Source: an uncultured delta proteobacterium (GTDB lineage: Bacteria; Myxococcota_A; Polyangia; Polyangiales; Polyangiaceae). Taken from it: DNA of 8,240 nt. Below are positions 1 through 6,877 of the stretch, piece after piece. The position numbers and the translations under genes are program-made. The notes under the pieces are model-generated. The model was not told the origin of the DNA and ran no database searches. It worked only from the letters and a program-made list of their open reading frames with translations. The stretch lies in contig CAITLX010000264.1 in assembly GCA_903893335.1 (NCBI GenBank), positions 1 through 8,240 on the forward strand, written 5' to 3'. Each line of letters begins with the position of its first letter. Position 1 is the first letter of the stretch.

Positions 1-73
1 ATGTCGATAGGGGCTGTGGACTCTGTTGGTTTCCCCGATAACCGTTCGATTTCGAAGACTTGAAACGGCCTGG

Positions 74-166
74 CCTGGGGACAGTCGCGGGACGAAACGG
101 GGAGTAGTCGTGGACGGTTCGGCCCCCGGCCAGTAGCCCCCGGAAACGCCCCAACCTGTCCCCAGG
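74..166. repeat. 11-bp perfect inverted repeat with 71-base spacer
   Basis: CCTGGGGACAG at 74-84 is the exact reverse complement of CTGTCCCCAGG at 156-166. The arms do not extend beyond 11 bp. The spacer is too long for a simple terminator hairpin, so paired protein-binding sites are at least as likely as RNA pairing. Confidence 0.6.
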
Positions 167-182
167 GTGCTCCCCAGGTTGC
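153..182. repeat. 12-bp tandem repeat embedded in a short palindrome
   Basis: TCCCCAGGGTGC (159-170) is followed directly by TCCCCAGGTTGC (171-182), which agree at 11 of 12 positions. The same stretch is bracketed by AACCTG (153-158) and CAGGTT (175-180), perfect complements that could close a stem around a 16-base loop. Read on the minus strand this hairpin would lie about 25 bases behind the operon's last stop codon. It has no U-run after it, so it would be at best a weak or factor-dependent terminator. Confidence 0.5.
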
Positions 183-205
183 GGGTCGGGGCGTGGGCGC
201 CGAGG

Positions 206-1555
206 TCAGGCGCGTGCGTCTGCGGGCAAGACGCGCGCGAGGGAGTCGAGCAGCAGGCGCCGCGCGCGCTCGTAGGTCTTGGGACCCACCTCGCCGGCGG
301 TGTGCGCGCGCTCGAGGCGCGCGAGCTCGTCGAGGAGGCGCTCGCGCGCCCGCTCGAGCTCCGTCTCGTTCTCGGCGGCGGCGATGCGCCTGCCGGTCTT
401 GCCGCGCGCGATGAAGAGGCCACCGAGCACGAGCGCGACCGAGATGCCCGAGGCGATCCAGCGGCCCGGCCCTGGCCCGGGCAGGTGGTCGAGGGTGATG
501 CGCAGGTCGCTCGCGGCCTCGCCGGGCTTCATCTGGCGCTCGGTGATGAGCACGCGCTGACCGCGGCCGTTCTGCTGCAAGGCCGCCGCGGGGAAGCCGG
601 GCACCTCGAGCACCATGTCGCGCGCGGCCTCGGCGATGACCCGCGCGCTCGCGACGTGCGGCGGCAGGGCCTGCACGAGGTCGACGCGCGAGCTGCCGTC
701 GTAGGGCACCTGGAAGCGCATCTCGATGTCGTGCTGGCCGGGCGCGAAGGTGCCGCGCAGGCGCGCGCCGCGACCCTCGACCGAGTCGACGCCGACGTCG
801 CTCATCTGCTGCTGCGAGGTCAGCGCCTTCCACCCCTTGGGCAGCTCGAACACGAGATCGTTCGGCACCCAGGTGACCGAGCCGAAGTTGTAGACCGACA
901 GCATCTCCTCGAACTGCAGGACGTCGTCCTTCAGCTCGATGTAGACGACCGACTGCATCGCCACGAGCGCGTCGTCGATCTTCGAGGTGGTCGGGTAGAC
1001 GTGCAGCCGCACGCGCTGGCCGGCGTTCGGCTCGAGGTTGAACGGGATGGCCGCGTAGCTGGCGTGCGCCGAGGCGTCGCCCGGCTGCGCGCCCACCGCG
1101 CCGCTCCACGCGATCGACACGCGGTAGGCGATGGCGCTGCCGCCGGTGAGGCCGTCGAAGCGCACCGCGCCGGTGGCGTCGCCGTGCCCCATGCGGCGCG
1201 AGCGCGACTCGCCCTTGGCGACCGAGTTCTGCAGGATGCCGAGCATCACGTCGGCGCCGGCGATGGGCTGCTCGTCCTTGTCGCGCACCTCGACGACGAT
1301 CGTCCCGGCGGGGAGCGCCGGGTCGACGATGGAGGTGTTGGCCGGCACGCGCTGACCGGGCATGCCGGGGTTGTGCTGGCCCTCGGGCTGGCCGGTGGCG
1401 TCGCCGCTCGGGTCATCGGCGCCGTCGTCGTTCGCGACGGGGGGGTGGCCCGCGGGCAGCGAGCCGCGCGGCTCGGGCTGGGCCGAGGCGAGGCGAGGCG
1501 CGCCGGCGAGCGCGAGCGCGGCGAGCAGCAGCGAGACGTTCTCACGCGTCGGCAC
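206..1555 (-). CDS. Exported, membrane-anchored beta-domain protein (carboxypeptidase-regulatory-like), last gene of the cytochrome maturation operon
   Basis: A 449-aa protein of unknown function. Residues 1-25 form a signal peptide with a likely cut after ASA (before Q26). A low-complexity linker follows to about residue 70. From about 78 (GTIVVEVRDKDEQPIAGADV) comes a beta-sandwich of the carboxypeptidase-regulatory or Ig-like type, then a longer beta-rich extracytoplasmic region. One TM helix lies at about 366-385, followed by a basic stop-transfer segment (GKTGRR) and a cytoplasmic helical tail. The tail (408-443) matches a segment of the preceding gene's product position for position. 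The start is a GTG at 1553-1555, preceded at 5 bases by GGGAGG (1561-1566), a strong ribosome site inside the upstream gene. The gene overlaps that gene by 14 bases, so coupling is likely. A role in cytochrome c maturation is inferred from position only. Confidence 0.85.
   Translation of the reverse strand: MPTRENVSLLLAALALAGAPRLASAQPEPRGSLPAGHPPVANDDGADDPSGDATGQPEGQHNPGMPGQRVPANTSIVDPALPAGTIVVEVRDKDEQPIAGADVMLGILQNSVAKGESRSRRMGHGDATGAVRFDGLTGGSAIAYRVSIAWSGAVGAQPGDASAHASYAAIPFNLEPNAGQRVRLHVYPTTSKIDDALVAMQSVVYIELKDDVLQFEEMLSVYNFGSVTWVPNDLVFELPKGWKALTSQQQMSDVGVDSVEGRGARLRGTFAPGQHDIEMRFQVPYDGSSRVDLVQALPPHVASARVIAEAARDMVLEVPGFPAAALQQNGRGQRVLITERQMKPGEAASDLRITLDHLPGPGPGRWIASGISVALVLGGLFIARGKTGRRIAAAENETELERARERLLDELARLERAHTAGEVGPKTYERARRLLLDSLARVLPADARA
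227..334 (-). other. Shared helical motif, copy 2 (residues 408-443 of the beta-domain protein)
   Basis: This is the cytoplasmic tail after the single TM helix. It begins LDELARLERAHTAGEV and follows the same LxxLxxLE-x5-G-x-V-x4-Y spacing as copy 1, with no insertion or deletion over 36 residues. Its position after a TM helix on the inner face mirrors copy 1. Confidence 0.6.
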
Positions 1556-2171
1556 GGGGGCCTCCCATCTTGGCGCCGCAGCCCTTGCAGAAGCGGGCGT
1601 CGGGCTCGTTGTGCGTGCCGCAGCCGCCGCAGGCGGGGCGCTTGCCGCCGTCGCCCGAGGCGCGCGGGGCGCGACGCGCCGCAGCGCTGGCGGAGCCGCC
1701 GGCGAGCGCGCGCGCGACCCAGGCCTCGGCCACGGCGCGCCGGGGCTCGAGGTCGCGGTCGAGCTCCTGCAGCAGGCGCTTGGCCTGCGAGCGGTAGCGC
1801 GTCTTCAGCTCGGTGTAGTCGGCGTCGTCGAGCTTGCCGAGCGAGCGCTCGTGCTCGAGGTCCTTGAGGGCCTGGAGCACCGCGCGCTTCTGCTCCTCGG
1901 CCGCCGTCGGCGCGGCGAGCGCGAGCGCGACGTCGAGCGAGGTGGGCGCCTCGCCGACGAGCGTTCGCACGCTCGCCCAGAGCGTGCCGATGACCGCGAG
2001 CAGCACGCCGCCCGCGAGCACGAGCAGCGACGCGCCGATGTCGACGACGTACGCCGCGGCGAAGGCCGCGACGACGACGACGACCGGGCCCAGTACGGGG
2101 AGGGCGCGGGTGATGCGCTCTTCCCAGGCGTCGAGGCTCGACGCCGCGTTGTCGGTGTTGGGGTCAACCAT
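1542..2171 (-). CDS. Two-TM, coiled-coil, zinc-ribbon membrane protein (CcmI-like candidate)
   Basis: A 209-aa protein. Two hydrophobic helices at about 24-43 and 48-68 form a short hairpin. They are followed by a charged helical region (about 90-145) and an Ala/Arg-rich linker. The protein ends in a zinc ribbon, CGGC at 181-184 and CKGC at 195-198, a common rubredoxin-like fold in bacterial zinc-ribbon proteins. The helical part (99-134) has the pattern LxxLxxLE-x5-G-x-L-x4-Y seen in N-terminal segments of CcmI-type cytochrome maturation proteins. That comparison is from memory and has not been searched. There is no TPR region such as full CcmI carries. The ATG at 2169-2171 overlaps the end of the CcmF-CcmH gene by 8 bases (ATGGTTGA). 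AAGG lies 6 bases upstream and GAGGAG 13 bases upstream. A likely role is assisting heme attachment at the membrane together with its upstream neighbour (inference). Confidence 0.85.
   Translation of the reverse strand: MVDPNTDNAASSLDAWEERITRALPVLGPVVVVVAAFAAAYVVDIGASLLVLAGGVLLAVIGTLWASVRTLVGEAPTSLDVALALAAPTAAEEQKRAVLQALKDLEHERSLGKLDDADYTELKTRYRSQAKRLLQELDRDLEPRRAVAEAWVARALAGGSASAAARRAPRASGDGGKRPACGGCGTHNEPDARFCKGCGAKMGGPRADA
1770..1877 (-). other. Shared helical motif, copy 1 (residues 99-134 of the zinc-ribbon protein)
   Basis: This 36-residue segment aligns without gaps to residues 408-443 of the next gene's product. Identical positions include the three leucines and Glu of LxxLxxLE, a Gly six residues after the Glu, a Tyr seven residues after the Gly, and the final Leu. 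It probably forms a helical hairpin on the cytoplasmic side. Confidence 0.6.
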
Positions 2172-4734
2172 CGAGCGCCTTCAGCTCCTCGTCGAGCTTC
2201 GCGTCCCACACGTCTGCTCCCCCGCCGCCCGCGGGCGGAGGACCGTCGCCCTCGTCGTTCTTTCGCTTCCACTTGCGCACGACGAACACCACGATGCCCG
2301 CTCCGAAGAGCGCGGCGAGCGCGGGCACGAGGTAGATGGCGCGCAGCCCGCCCTTGTTCGGCGGCACCGCGAGCGCCCCGCTGCCGTAGCGCTGCACGTA
2401 GTCGGCCTTGATGGCGTCGACGCTGACGCCGTCGCGCATCTTCGCGCGGACCTCGGCGCGCGCCTGGTCGGCCTCGCCGCAGGTGCACGTCGCGAGCGGC
2501 AGCCGCGCGCAGTCGCCGCACTCGCAGAGAAGCTGCACGAACAGCTCGCGCTCCTTCGGGTCGTCGATCTGCACCGTGCCCGCGTGCATCGACGAGGTCG
2601 ACTGCGCGAAGGCGCGCGCGGGCGCGACCGCGAGCATGAAGCCGAAGACGACGACGGACGTGACCGCCCCGGCCGAGCGCAGCCACCCCGAGGCGCCCGC
2701 CTCGGCGAGCGCCGTCTCGGGCCACATCGCGATGACGGCGCCGAAGATGAGCATCATGACGCCCACCCAGATCCACGACACGAGCGGGTTGATGTGCACC
2801 TGGAAGGTGGCGACCTTCGACTCGGCGCTGACGTTGCCGACGACGACGTACACGTCGTCGCGCAGCGAGTGGATCATCGACACCTCCGTCGTGGGGGCGT
2901 CGGGCATGCGCTTGTAGATGAACTTGGCGGGGGTCGCGCGGCCGACCTGGTGGCCCGCGTCGTCGACGACCGACACGTCGGCGAAGATCATGCGCTTGCT
3001 CTGGTCGACCTCCATGCGGGGGCCGAGGTAGGTCAGCGTGTAGCGGTCGACGCGGAACGACTCGCCGGGCTTGAGCGACGTCTCCTTGTCGACGTTGAAC
3101 GCCCAGCCGGTGAAGCCGACGAACATGACGACGACGCCGAGGTGCACGACGTAGCCGCCGTAGCGGTGGCGCGCGCGGCCGACCAGGCTCGCGAGCGCGG
3201 AGGCGATGCCCTCGCCGTGGGTGCGCATGCGCGCGCGCACGCCGATGGAGAACTCCTGCGTGATGACGACGGTGTTGAACGCGACGAAGAAGCTCGCGAT
3301 GAGCGGCAGCACGGAGTCGATGCGCTGCAAGACGACGCCGATGGCGCCGTCGTAGATGCGCTCCTTGGCGTAGATGGCGGGCATGCCCAGCCGCGCGCCG
3401 AACACGATGTGCGCGAGCGCCAGCGAGGTGCCCGCGACCGTCGGCAGCACGAGCGCGCGGCGCATCGCCTGCACCGACGTCTTGCGCCAGCCGAGCACGG
3501 TGCCGAGCCCCATCAGCGCGAAGACCGCGAGGCCGACCGGGGGCAGCCACGCGTTGTAGAACGTGGGGCCGACGGTCGAGGGCTGGCTGAGCAGCCACTC
3601 GGAGATGCGCGGGAACACCGTCGCGACGAGGATGAAGGTGGCGATGCCGAGCAGCGCCCAGTTGTTGACGAGGAACGCCGCGTCGCGCGACCAGATGCTC
3701 TCGATGCGCCCCTCGCTGCGCAGCTTGGGCAGGCGCCACACGATGAGCCCGACGATGGCGGCGATGAGCAGCGCGAGGAAGCGCAGGAAGTAGGTGCCGA
3801 TGCCCGACTGCGCGAACGAGTGCACGCTCGCGATGAGGCCCGAGCGGGTGAGGAAGGTGCCGAAGATGGTGAGCACGAACGTCAGGCAGACGAGCACGAC
3901 GTTCCACACCTTCAGCATGCCGCGGCGCTCCTGCACCATCAGCGAGTGCACGTAGGCCGACGCCGTGAACCAGGGCAGGCAGGCGGCGTTCTCGACCGGG
4001 TCCCAGCCCCAGTAGCCGCCCCAGCCGAGCTCCTCGTAGGCCCAGAGCATGCCGAGCGCGTTGCCGATGGAGAGAAACAGCCAGGCGAAGAGCATCCAGT
4101 TGCGGCACGCCGCGAGCCACTCGTCGTCGAGCCGCCCGGTGATGAGCGCCGCGATCGCGAAGGCGAACGGGATCGCGCACCCGACGAAGCCCGTGTAGAG
4201 CGCCGGCGGGTGGATGATCATGTAGAAATTCTGCAGCAGCGGGTTGAGCCCCTCGCCGTCGAGGCGGGCGCCGGCCACGCTGGTCGCGAACGGGTTGGCC
4301 GCGAACGCCATCAGCACGCAGAAGAACAGCATGATGGTCATCAGCGTCGCGATGACCCAGGGCTGCAGCTCGCGGAACCGCCCGTGCATCCACCGCACGC
4401 ACGCGCCGGTGTAGATGGACAGGAGGAAGAGCCACCAGAGCAGAGAGCCGTCCTGGCCGCCCCAGAGGGCCGTCAGGAGGTAGGTGGGCGTCATCGACCG
4501 GTCGCTGTAGTGCGCGACGTAGCGGATGCGGAAGTCGTGCGTGACGAACGCGTAGCCCAGGACGAGGATCGCCAGGCCGACCATCGCGATGGTGCCGTAG
4601 GCGCCGAGGCGCGCGGCCTCGAGCCAGCGCGGTCGCCCCTGGCCTGCGACGATCGAGACGGCGAGCGTGTACGCCGCCGAGATCATCACGCCGAAGAGCA
4701 CGAGTTCGCCGAAAACGGGAAGGGATGTCCACAT
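2164..4734 (-). CDS. ccmF: Cytochrome c heme lyase: CcmF-CcmH fusion protein
   Basis: An 856-aa polytopic membrane protein that ligates heme to apocytochrome c. Residues 1 to about 680 are CcmF. The tryptophan-rich WWD motif WGGYWGWDPVEN is at 238-249. The four histidines known to matter in E. coli CcmF (H173, H261, H303, H491) have counterparts at H175 (IIHPPALY), H263 (YVHS), H305 (SVHSF) and H531 (GGYVVHLG). Residues about 684-710 form a second signal-peptide-like segment ending in AFA before Q711. Residues 711 to about 795 are a CcmH-type thiol domain with C737, C739, C742, C750 and C752, then a PP-N-GG turn, a TM helix at about 799-820 and an acidic tail. CcmH reduces or holds the CxxCH thiols of apocytochrome. 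The frame is open upstream to 4806, but the ATG at 4732-4734 places the first TM helix as in other CcmF proteins. No clear Shine-Dalgarno is visible. It heads the three-gene operon. Confidence 0.93.
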   Translation of the reverse strand: MWTSLPVFGELVLFGVMISAAYTLAVSIVAGQGRPRWLEAARLGAYGTIAMVGLAILVLGYAFVTHDFRIRYVAHYSDRSMTPTYLLTALWGGQDGSLLWWLFLLSIYTGACVRWMHGRFRELQPWVIATLMTIMLFFCVLMAFAANPFATSVAGARLDGEGLNPLLQNFYMIIHPPALYTGFVGCAIPFAFAIAALITGRLDDEWLAACRNWMLFAWLFLSIGNALGMLWAYEELGWGGYWGWDPVENAACLPWFTASAYVHSLMVQERRGMLKVWNVVLVCLTFVLTIFGTFLTRSGLIASVHSFAQSGIGTYFLRFLALLIAAIVGLIVWRLPKLRSEGRIESIWSRDAAFLVNNWALLGIATFILVATVFPRISEWLLSQPSTVGPTFYNAWLPPVGLAVFALMGLGTVLGWRKTSVQAMRRALVLPTVAGTSLALAHIVFGARLGMPAIYAKERIYDGAIGVVLQRIDSVLPLIASFFVAFNTVVITQEFSIGVRARMRTHGEGIASALASLVGRARHRYGGYVVHLGVVVMFVGFTGWAFNVDKETSLKPGESFRVDRYTLTYLGPRMEVDQSKRMIFADVSVVDDAGHQVGRATPAKFIYKRMPDAPTTEVSMIHSLRDDVYVVVGNVSAESKVATFQVHINPLVSWIWVGVMMLIFGAVIAMWPETALAEAGASGWLRSAGAVTSVVVFGFMLAVAPARAFAQSTSSMHAGTVQIDDPKERELFVQLLCECGDCARLPLATCTCGEADQARAEVRAKMRDGVSVDAIKADYVQRYGSGALAVPPNKGGLRAIYLVPALAALFGAGIVVFVVRKWKRKNDEGDGPPPAGGGGADVWDAKLDEELKALDG

Positions 4735-4837
4735 GGCGGTGCCGAGTGGCGCGCAGCCTAGCGCCATTTCGTGCCGATGCCCGCACCCAAGCGACCCTTT
4801 GCGCACGCCTGGGGCGTAGTACCCTCGCGACTCTCCG
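4735..4837. promoter_or_regulatory. Divergent intergenic spacer between ccmF-ccmH and ligA
   Basis: These 103 bases separate two genes read outward, so both promoters should lie here or within the first codons. I cannot identify a convincing -35/-10 pair on either strand. TAGTAC at 4817-4822 resembles a -10 box for ligA, but a matching -35 at proper spacing is missing. Neither start codon has a good Shine-Dalgarno sequence, which would fit short or leaderless leaders but does not prove them. Confidence 0.45.
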
Positions 4838-6847
4838 ATGCCCGCGTCCGCCCCCCGCCGCCACGCCGCGCTCGCGCGCGAGATCGCCGCGCACGATCAC
4901 CGCTACTACGTGCTCGACGACCCGTCCGTCTCCGACGCCGCGTACGACGCTCTCCTGCGCGAGCTTCGGGAGCTCGAGGCGGCGCACCCCGAGCTCGTCA
5001 CCCCCGCCTCGCCCACCCAGCGGGTGGCCGGCGCGCCGCGCGAGGGCTTCACGCGCGTCACGCACCGCGAGCGGATGTTCTCGCTCGACAACGCCTACGC
5101 CGAGGACGCGCTCGCCGAGTTCGTCCGGCGCGTCGAGGGGGGCCTGCCGTCGGGCGAGCTCCCCGCGTTCGTCGTCGAGCCCAAGCTCGACGGCGGCAGC
5201 CTCGAGGTCGTCTACGAGGGGGGGCGGCTGGTCGAGGCCTCGACGCGCGGCGACGGCTTCGTCGGCGAGGACGTGACCGAGAACGTGCGCACCATCCGGG
5301 GCCTGCCGCTCTCCATCGCGTACGAGCCGCGCCTGACGTGCCGCGGCGAGGTGCTCATCTACCGTCGCGATCTCGAGCGCGTGAACGAGGCGCGCGTCGC
5401 CGCCGGCGAGGAGCCCTTCGCCAACCCGCGCAACGCCGCCTCGGGGAGCCTGCGCCTGCTCGACGCGCGCGAGGTGGCCCGCCGTCCGCTGCGCGTCCTG
5501 CTCTACGCCGTCGTCGAGGGGCCGTCGCTCGCCGCGACGCACCACGAGGCGCTCGCGCGGCTCGCCGAGCTCGGCCTGCCGACCCACCGCCGCGAGACGG
5601 TGGTGCACGATCTGCCCGCGATGATGGCGGCCATCGCCGCCATCGACGAGGCGCGCGCCGCCTACCCCTTCGAGACCGACGGCGCCGTGGTGAAGGTCGA
5701 CGCCTTCCGCCACCAGGACATCCTCGGCGCGACCGCGAAGGTGCCGCGCTGGGCCATCGCCTACAAGTTCGCGGCCGAGCGCGCCGCGACGCGCGTGCTC
5801 GACGTCGAGGTCAACGTGGGGCGCACCGGCGCGCTCACGCCCGTCGCCGTGCTCGAGCCGGTGCAGCTCGGCGGCACCGAGGTCTCGCGCGCCTCGATGC
5901 ACAACGCGGACTACGTCGCCAACCTCGACGTGCGCATCGGCGACCGCGTCACCATCGAGAAGGCGGGCGAGATCATCCCCCAGGTCGTGTCGGTCGACCT
6001 CGAGGCGCGCACGGGCGACGAGCGCCCGTTCCAGATGCCGACGCGCTGCCCGGTGTGCGACGCCGAGGCCGTGCGCGTCGAGGGGGAGGCGGCCACGCGC
6101 TGCCCCAACCGCGCCTGCCCCGGCCAGGTGAAGGCCGCGCTGCACCACTTCGCGCGCAGGTTCGCGATGGACATCGACCACCTCGGCCCCTCGCTCGTCG
6201 AGCAGCTCGTCGAGCGCGGGCTGGTGCGCGACGTCGCCGACCTCTACGACCTCGACGCCGCCGCCGTCGCGGCGCTCGAGCGCATGGCGGACAAGAGCGC
6301 GGGCAACGTCGTGCGCGAGATCGACGCGTCGCGCGCGCGCCACCTCGACCGGCTGCTCTGCGGCCTCGGCATCCCGCAGATCGGCCAGGTGGCCGCGCGT
6401 CAGCTCGCCGAGGTGGCCGGCTCGCTCGACGGGCTGCTCGCGTGGACGCCCGAGCAGGCGCGCGAGGCGATCGACGCCATCCACGGCTTCGGGCCGAAGA
6501 TGGCCGACAGCGTCGTCGGCTGGCTGGTCGACGCCGACACGCGCGTGCTGCTCGAGAGGCTGCGCGCGCGCGGCGTGTCGCGCCCGCAGCCGCGCGTCGA
6601 GGCGGCCAAGGAGGGGCCGCTCGTCGGTGAGTCGTTCTGCGTGACGGGCGTGCTCACGCGCAAGCGCGACGACGTGCACGAGCTGATCCGCGCAGCCGGC
6701 GGCGAGGTGCACGACACGGTGAAGGCGGGCACGACGTTCCTCGTCATGGGCGACAAGGTCGGCAAGTCGAAGCTCGACGCCGCGAAGAAGCGCGGCACGC
6801 AGCTGGTCACCGAGCAGGAGCTGTACGCGCGGCTCGGGGTGGGGTGA
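4838..6847 (+). CDS. ligA: NAD-dependent DNA ligase LigA
   Basis: A 669-aa enzyme that seals nicks in duplex DNA using NAD+, in replication and repair. All family domains are present in order. Domain Ia, the NMN-binding part, includes YYVLDDPSVSDAAYD near residues 23-37. The adenylation domain has the nucleotide-accepting lysine K116 in EPKLDG and continues with RGDGFVGEDVTENVRTIRG. The conserved AYKF motif is at K310, followed by the OB fold (VGRTGALTPVA, KAGEIIPQV). The zinc finger uses C404, C407, C422 and C427. Helix-hairpin-helix repeats follow, and a BRCT domain spans about 593-669. The length is normal (E. coli about 671). A small oddity is Gly120 directly after KLDG, where Leu, Val or Ala is more usual. 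The ATG at 4838 gives a standard N-terminus. The gene is monocistronic here and converges on a minus-strand gene 30 bases downstream. Confidence 0.97.
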   Translation: MPASAPRRHAALAREIAAHDHRYYVLDDPSVSDAAYDALLRELRELEAAHPELVTPASPTQRVAGAPREGFTRVTHRERMFSLDNAYAEDALAEFVRRVEGGLPSGELPAFVVEPKLDGGSLEVVYEGGRLVEASTRGDGFVGEDVTENVRTIRGLPLSIAYEPRLTCRGEVLIYRRDLERVNEARVAAGEEPFANPRNAASGSLRLLDAREVARRPLRVLLYAVVEGPSLAATHHEALARLAELGLPTHRRETVVHDLPAMMAAIAAIDEARAAYPFETDGAVVKVDAFRHQDILGATAKVPRWAIAYKFAAERAATRVLDVEVNVGRTGALTPVAVLEPVQLGGTEVSRASMHNADYVANLDVRIGDRVTIEKAGEIIPQVVSVDLEARTGDERPFQMPTRCPVCDAEAVRVEGEAATRCPNRACPGQVKAALHHFARRFAMDIDHLGPSLVEQLVERGLVRDVADLYDLDAAAVAALERMADKSAGNVVREIDASRARHLDRLLCGLGIPQIGQVAARQLAEVAGSLDGLLAWTPEQAREAIDAIHGFGPKMADSVVGWLVDADTRVLLERLRARGVSRPQPRVEAAKEGPLVGESFCVTGVLTRKRDDVHELIRAAGGEVHDTVKAGTTFLVMGDKVGKSKLDAAKKRGTQLVTEQELYARLGVG

Positions 6848-6877
6848 GGCGGCTGGCGAGGTCGCTCGGCGCGGTCG

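Larger units (their letters stand above)
1..205. other. Non-coding, repeat-rich left edge downstream of the cytochrome maturation operon
   Basis: No frame here looks like a real gene. Frame 1 is open from base 1 to a TGA at 61-63 (20 codons), which could be the tail of a plus-strand gene entering from the left, but its sequence is not recognisable. The rest holds short repeats: TCCCCAGG three times (74-81 on the minus strand, 159-166 and 171-178 on the plus strand), GAAACGG at 62-68 and 94-100, and GCCCCCGG at 122-129 and 136-143. The minus-strand operon ends at 206, so this stretch lies just behind its last stop codon. It may hold its terminator and/or control elements of a gene outside the window. 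I see no tRNA, rRNA or good DnaA-box cluster. Confidence 0.5.

Noticed and set aside
1..205. Chromosomal origin or DnaA-box cluster
   Set aside because: The best match to the DnaA box (TGTGGACTC at 16-24) agrees at only six of nine positions, and there is no AT-rich unwinding stretch or adjacent dnaA/dnaN gene in view.
167..1867. Plus-strand open frame of about 566 codons opposite the last two operon genes
   Set aside because: It lacks any recognisable domain, whereas the opposite strand shows a signal peptide, TM helices and a zinc ribbon.
2069..2083. CGA trinucleotide run (five copies) as a possible phase-variable tract
   Set aside because: It simply encodes part of a valine run in the first TM helix of the zinc-ribbon protein. 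Changes in copy number would stay in frame, and the tract is short.
1834..4761. Plus-strand open frame of about 975 codons opposite the ccm operon
   Set aside because: Antisense to a gene with conserved CcmF histidines and the WWD motif. The product is an Asp/Glu/Arg/His-rich low-complexity string typical of a shadow frame.
4771..6630. Second plus-strand frame overlapping ligA
   Set aside because: Arg/Ala-rich shadow of ligA. The ligA frame contains all catalytic and zinc-binding residues.
1805..6712. Very long open frame on the minus strand (about 1,635 codons) crossing ccmF-ccmH and antisense to ligA
   Set aside because: Its translation is dominated by Arg, Ala, His and Gly without domains, and it runs out of frame over genes with clear motifs. 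Stop codons are rare by chance at this GC content.
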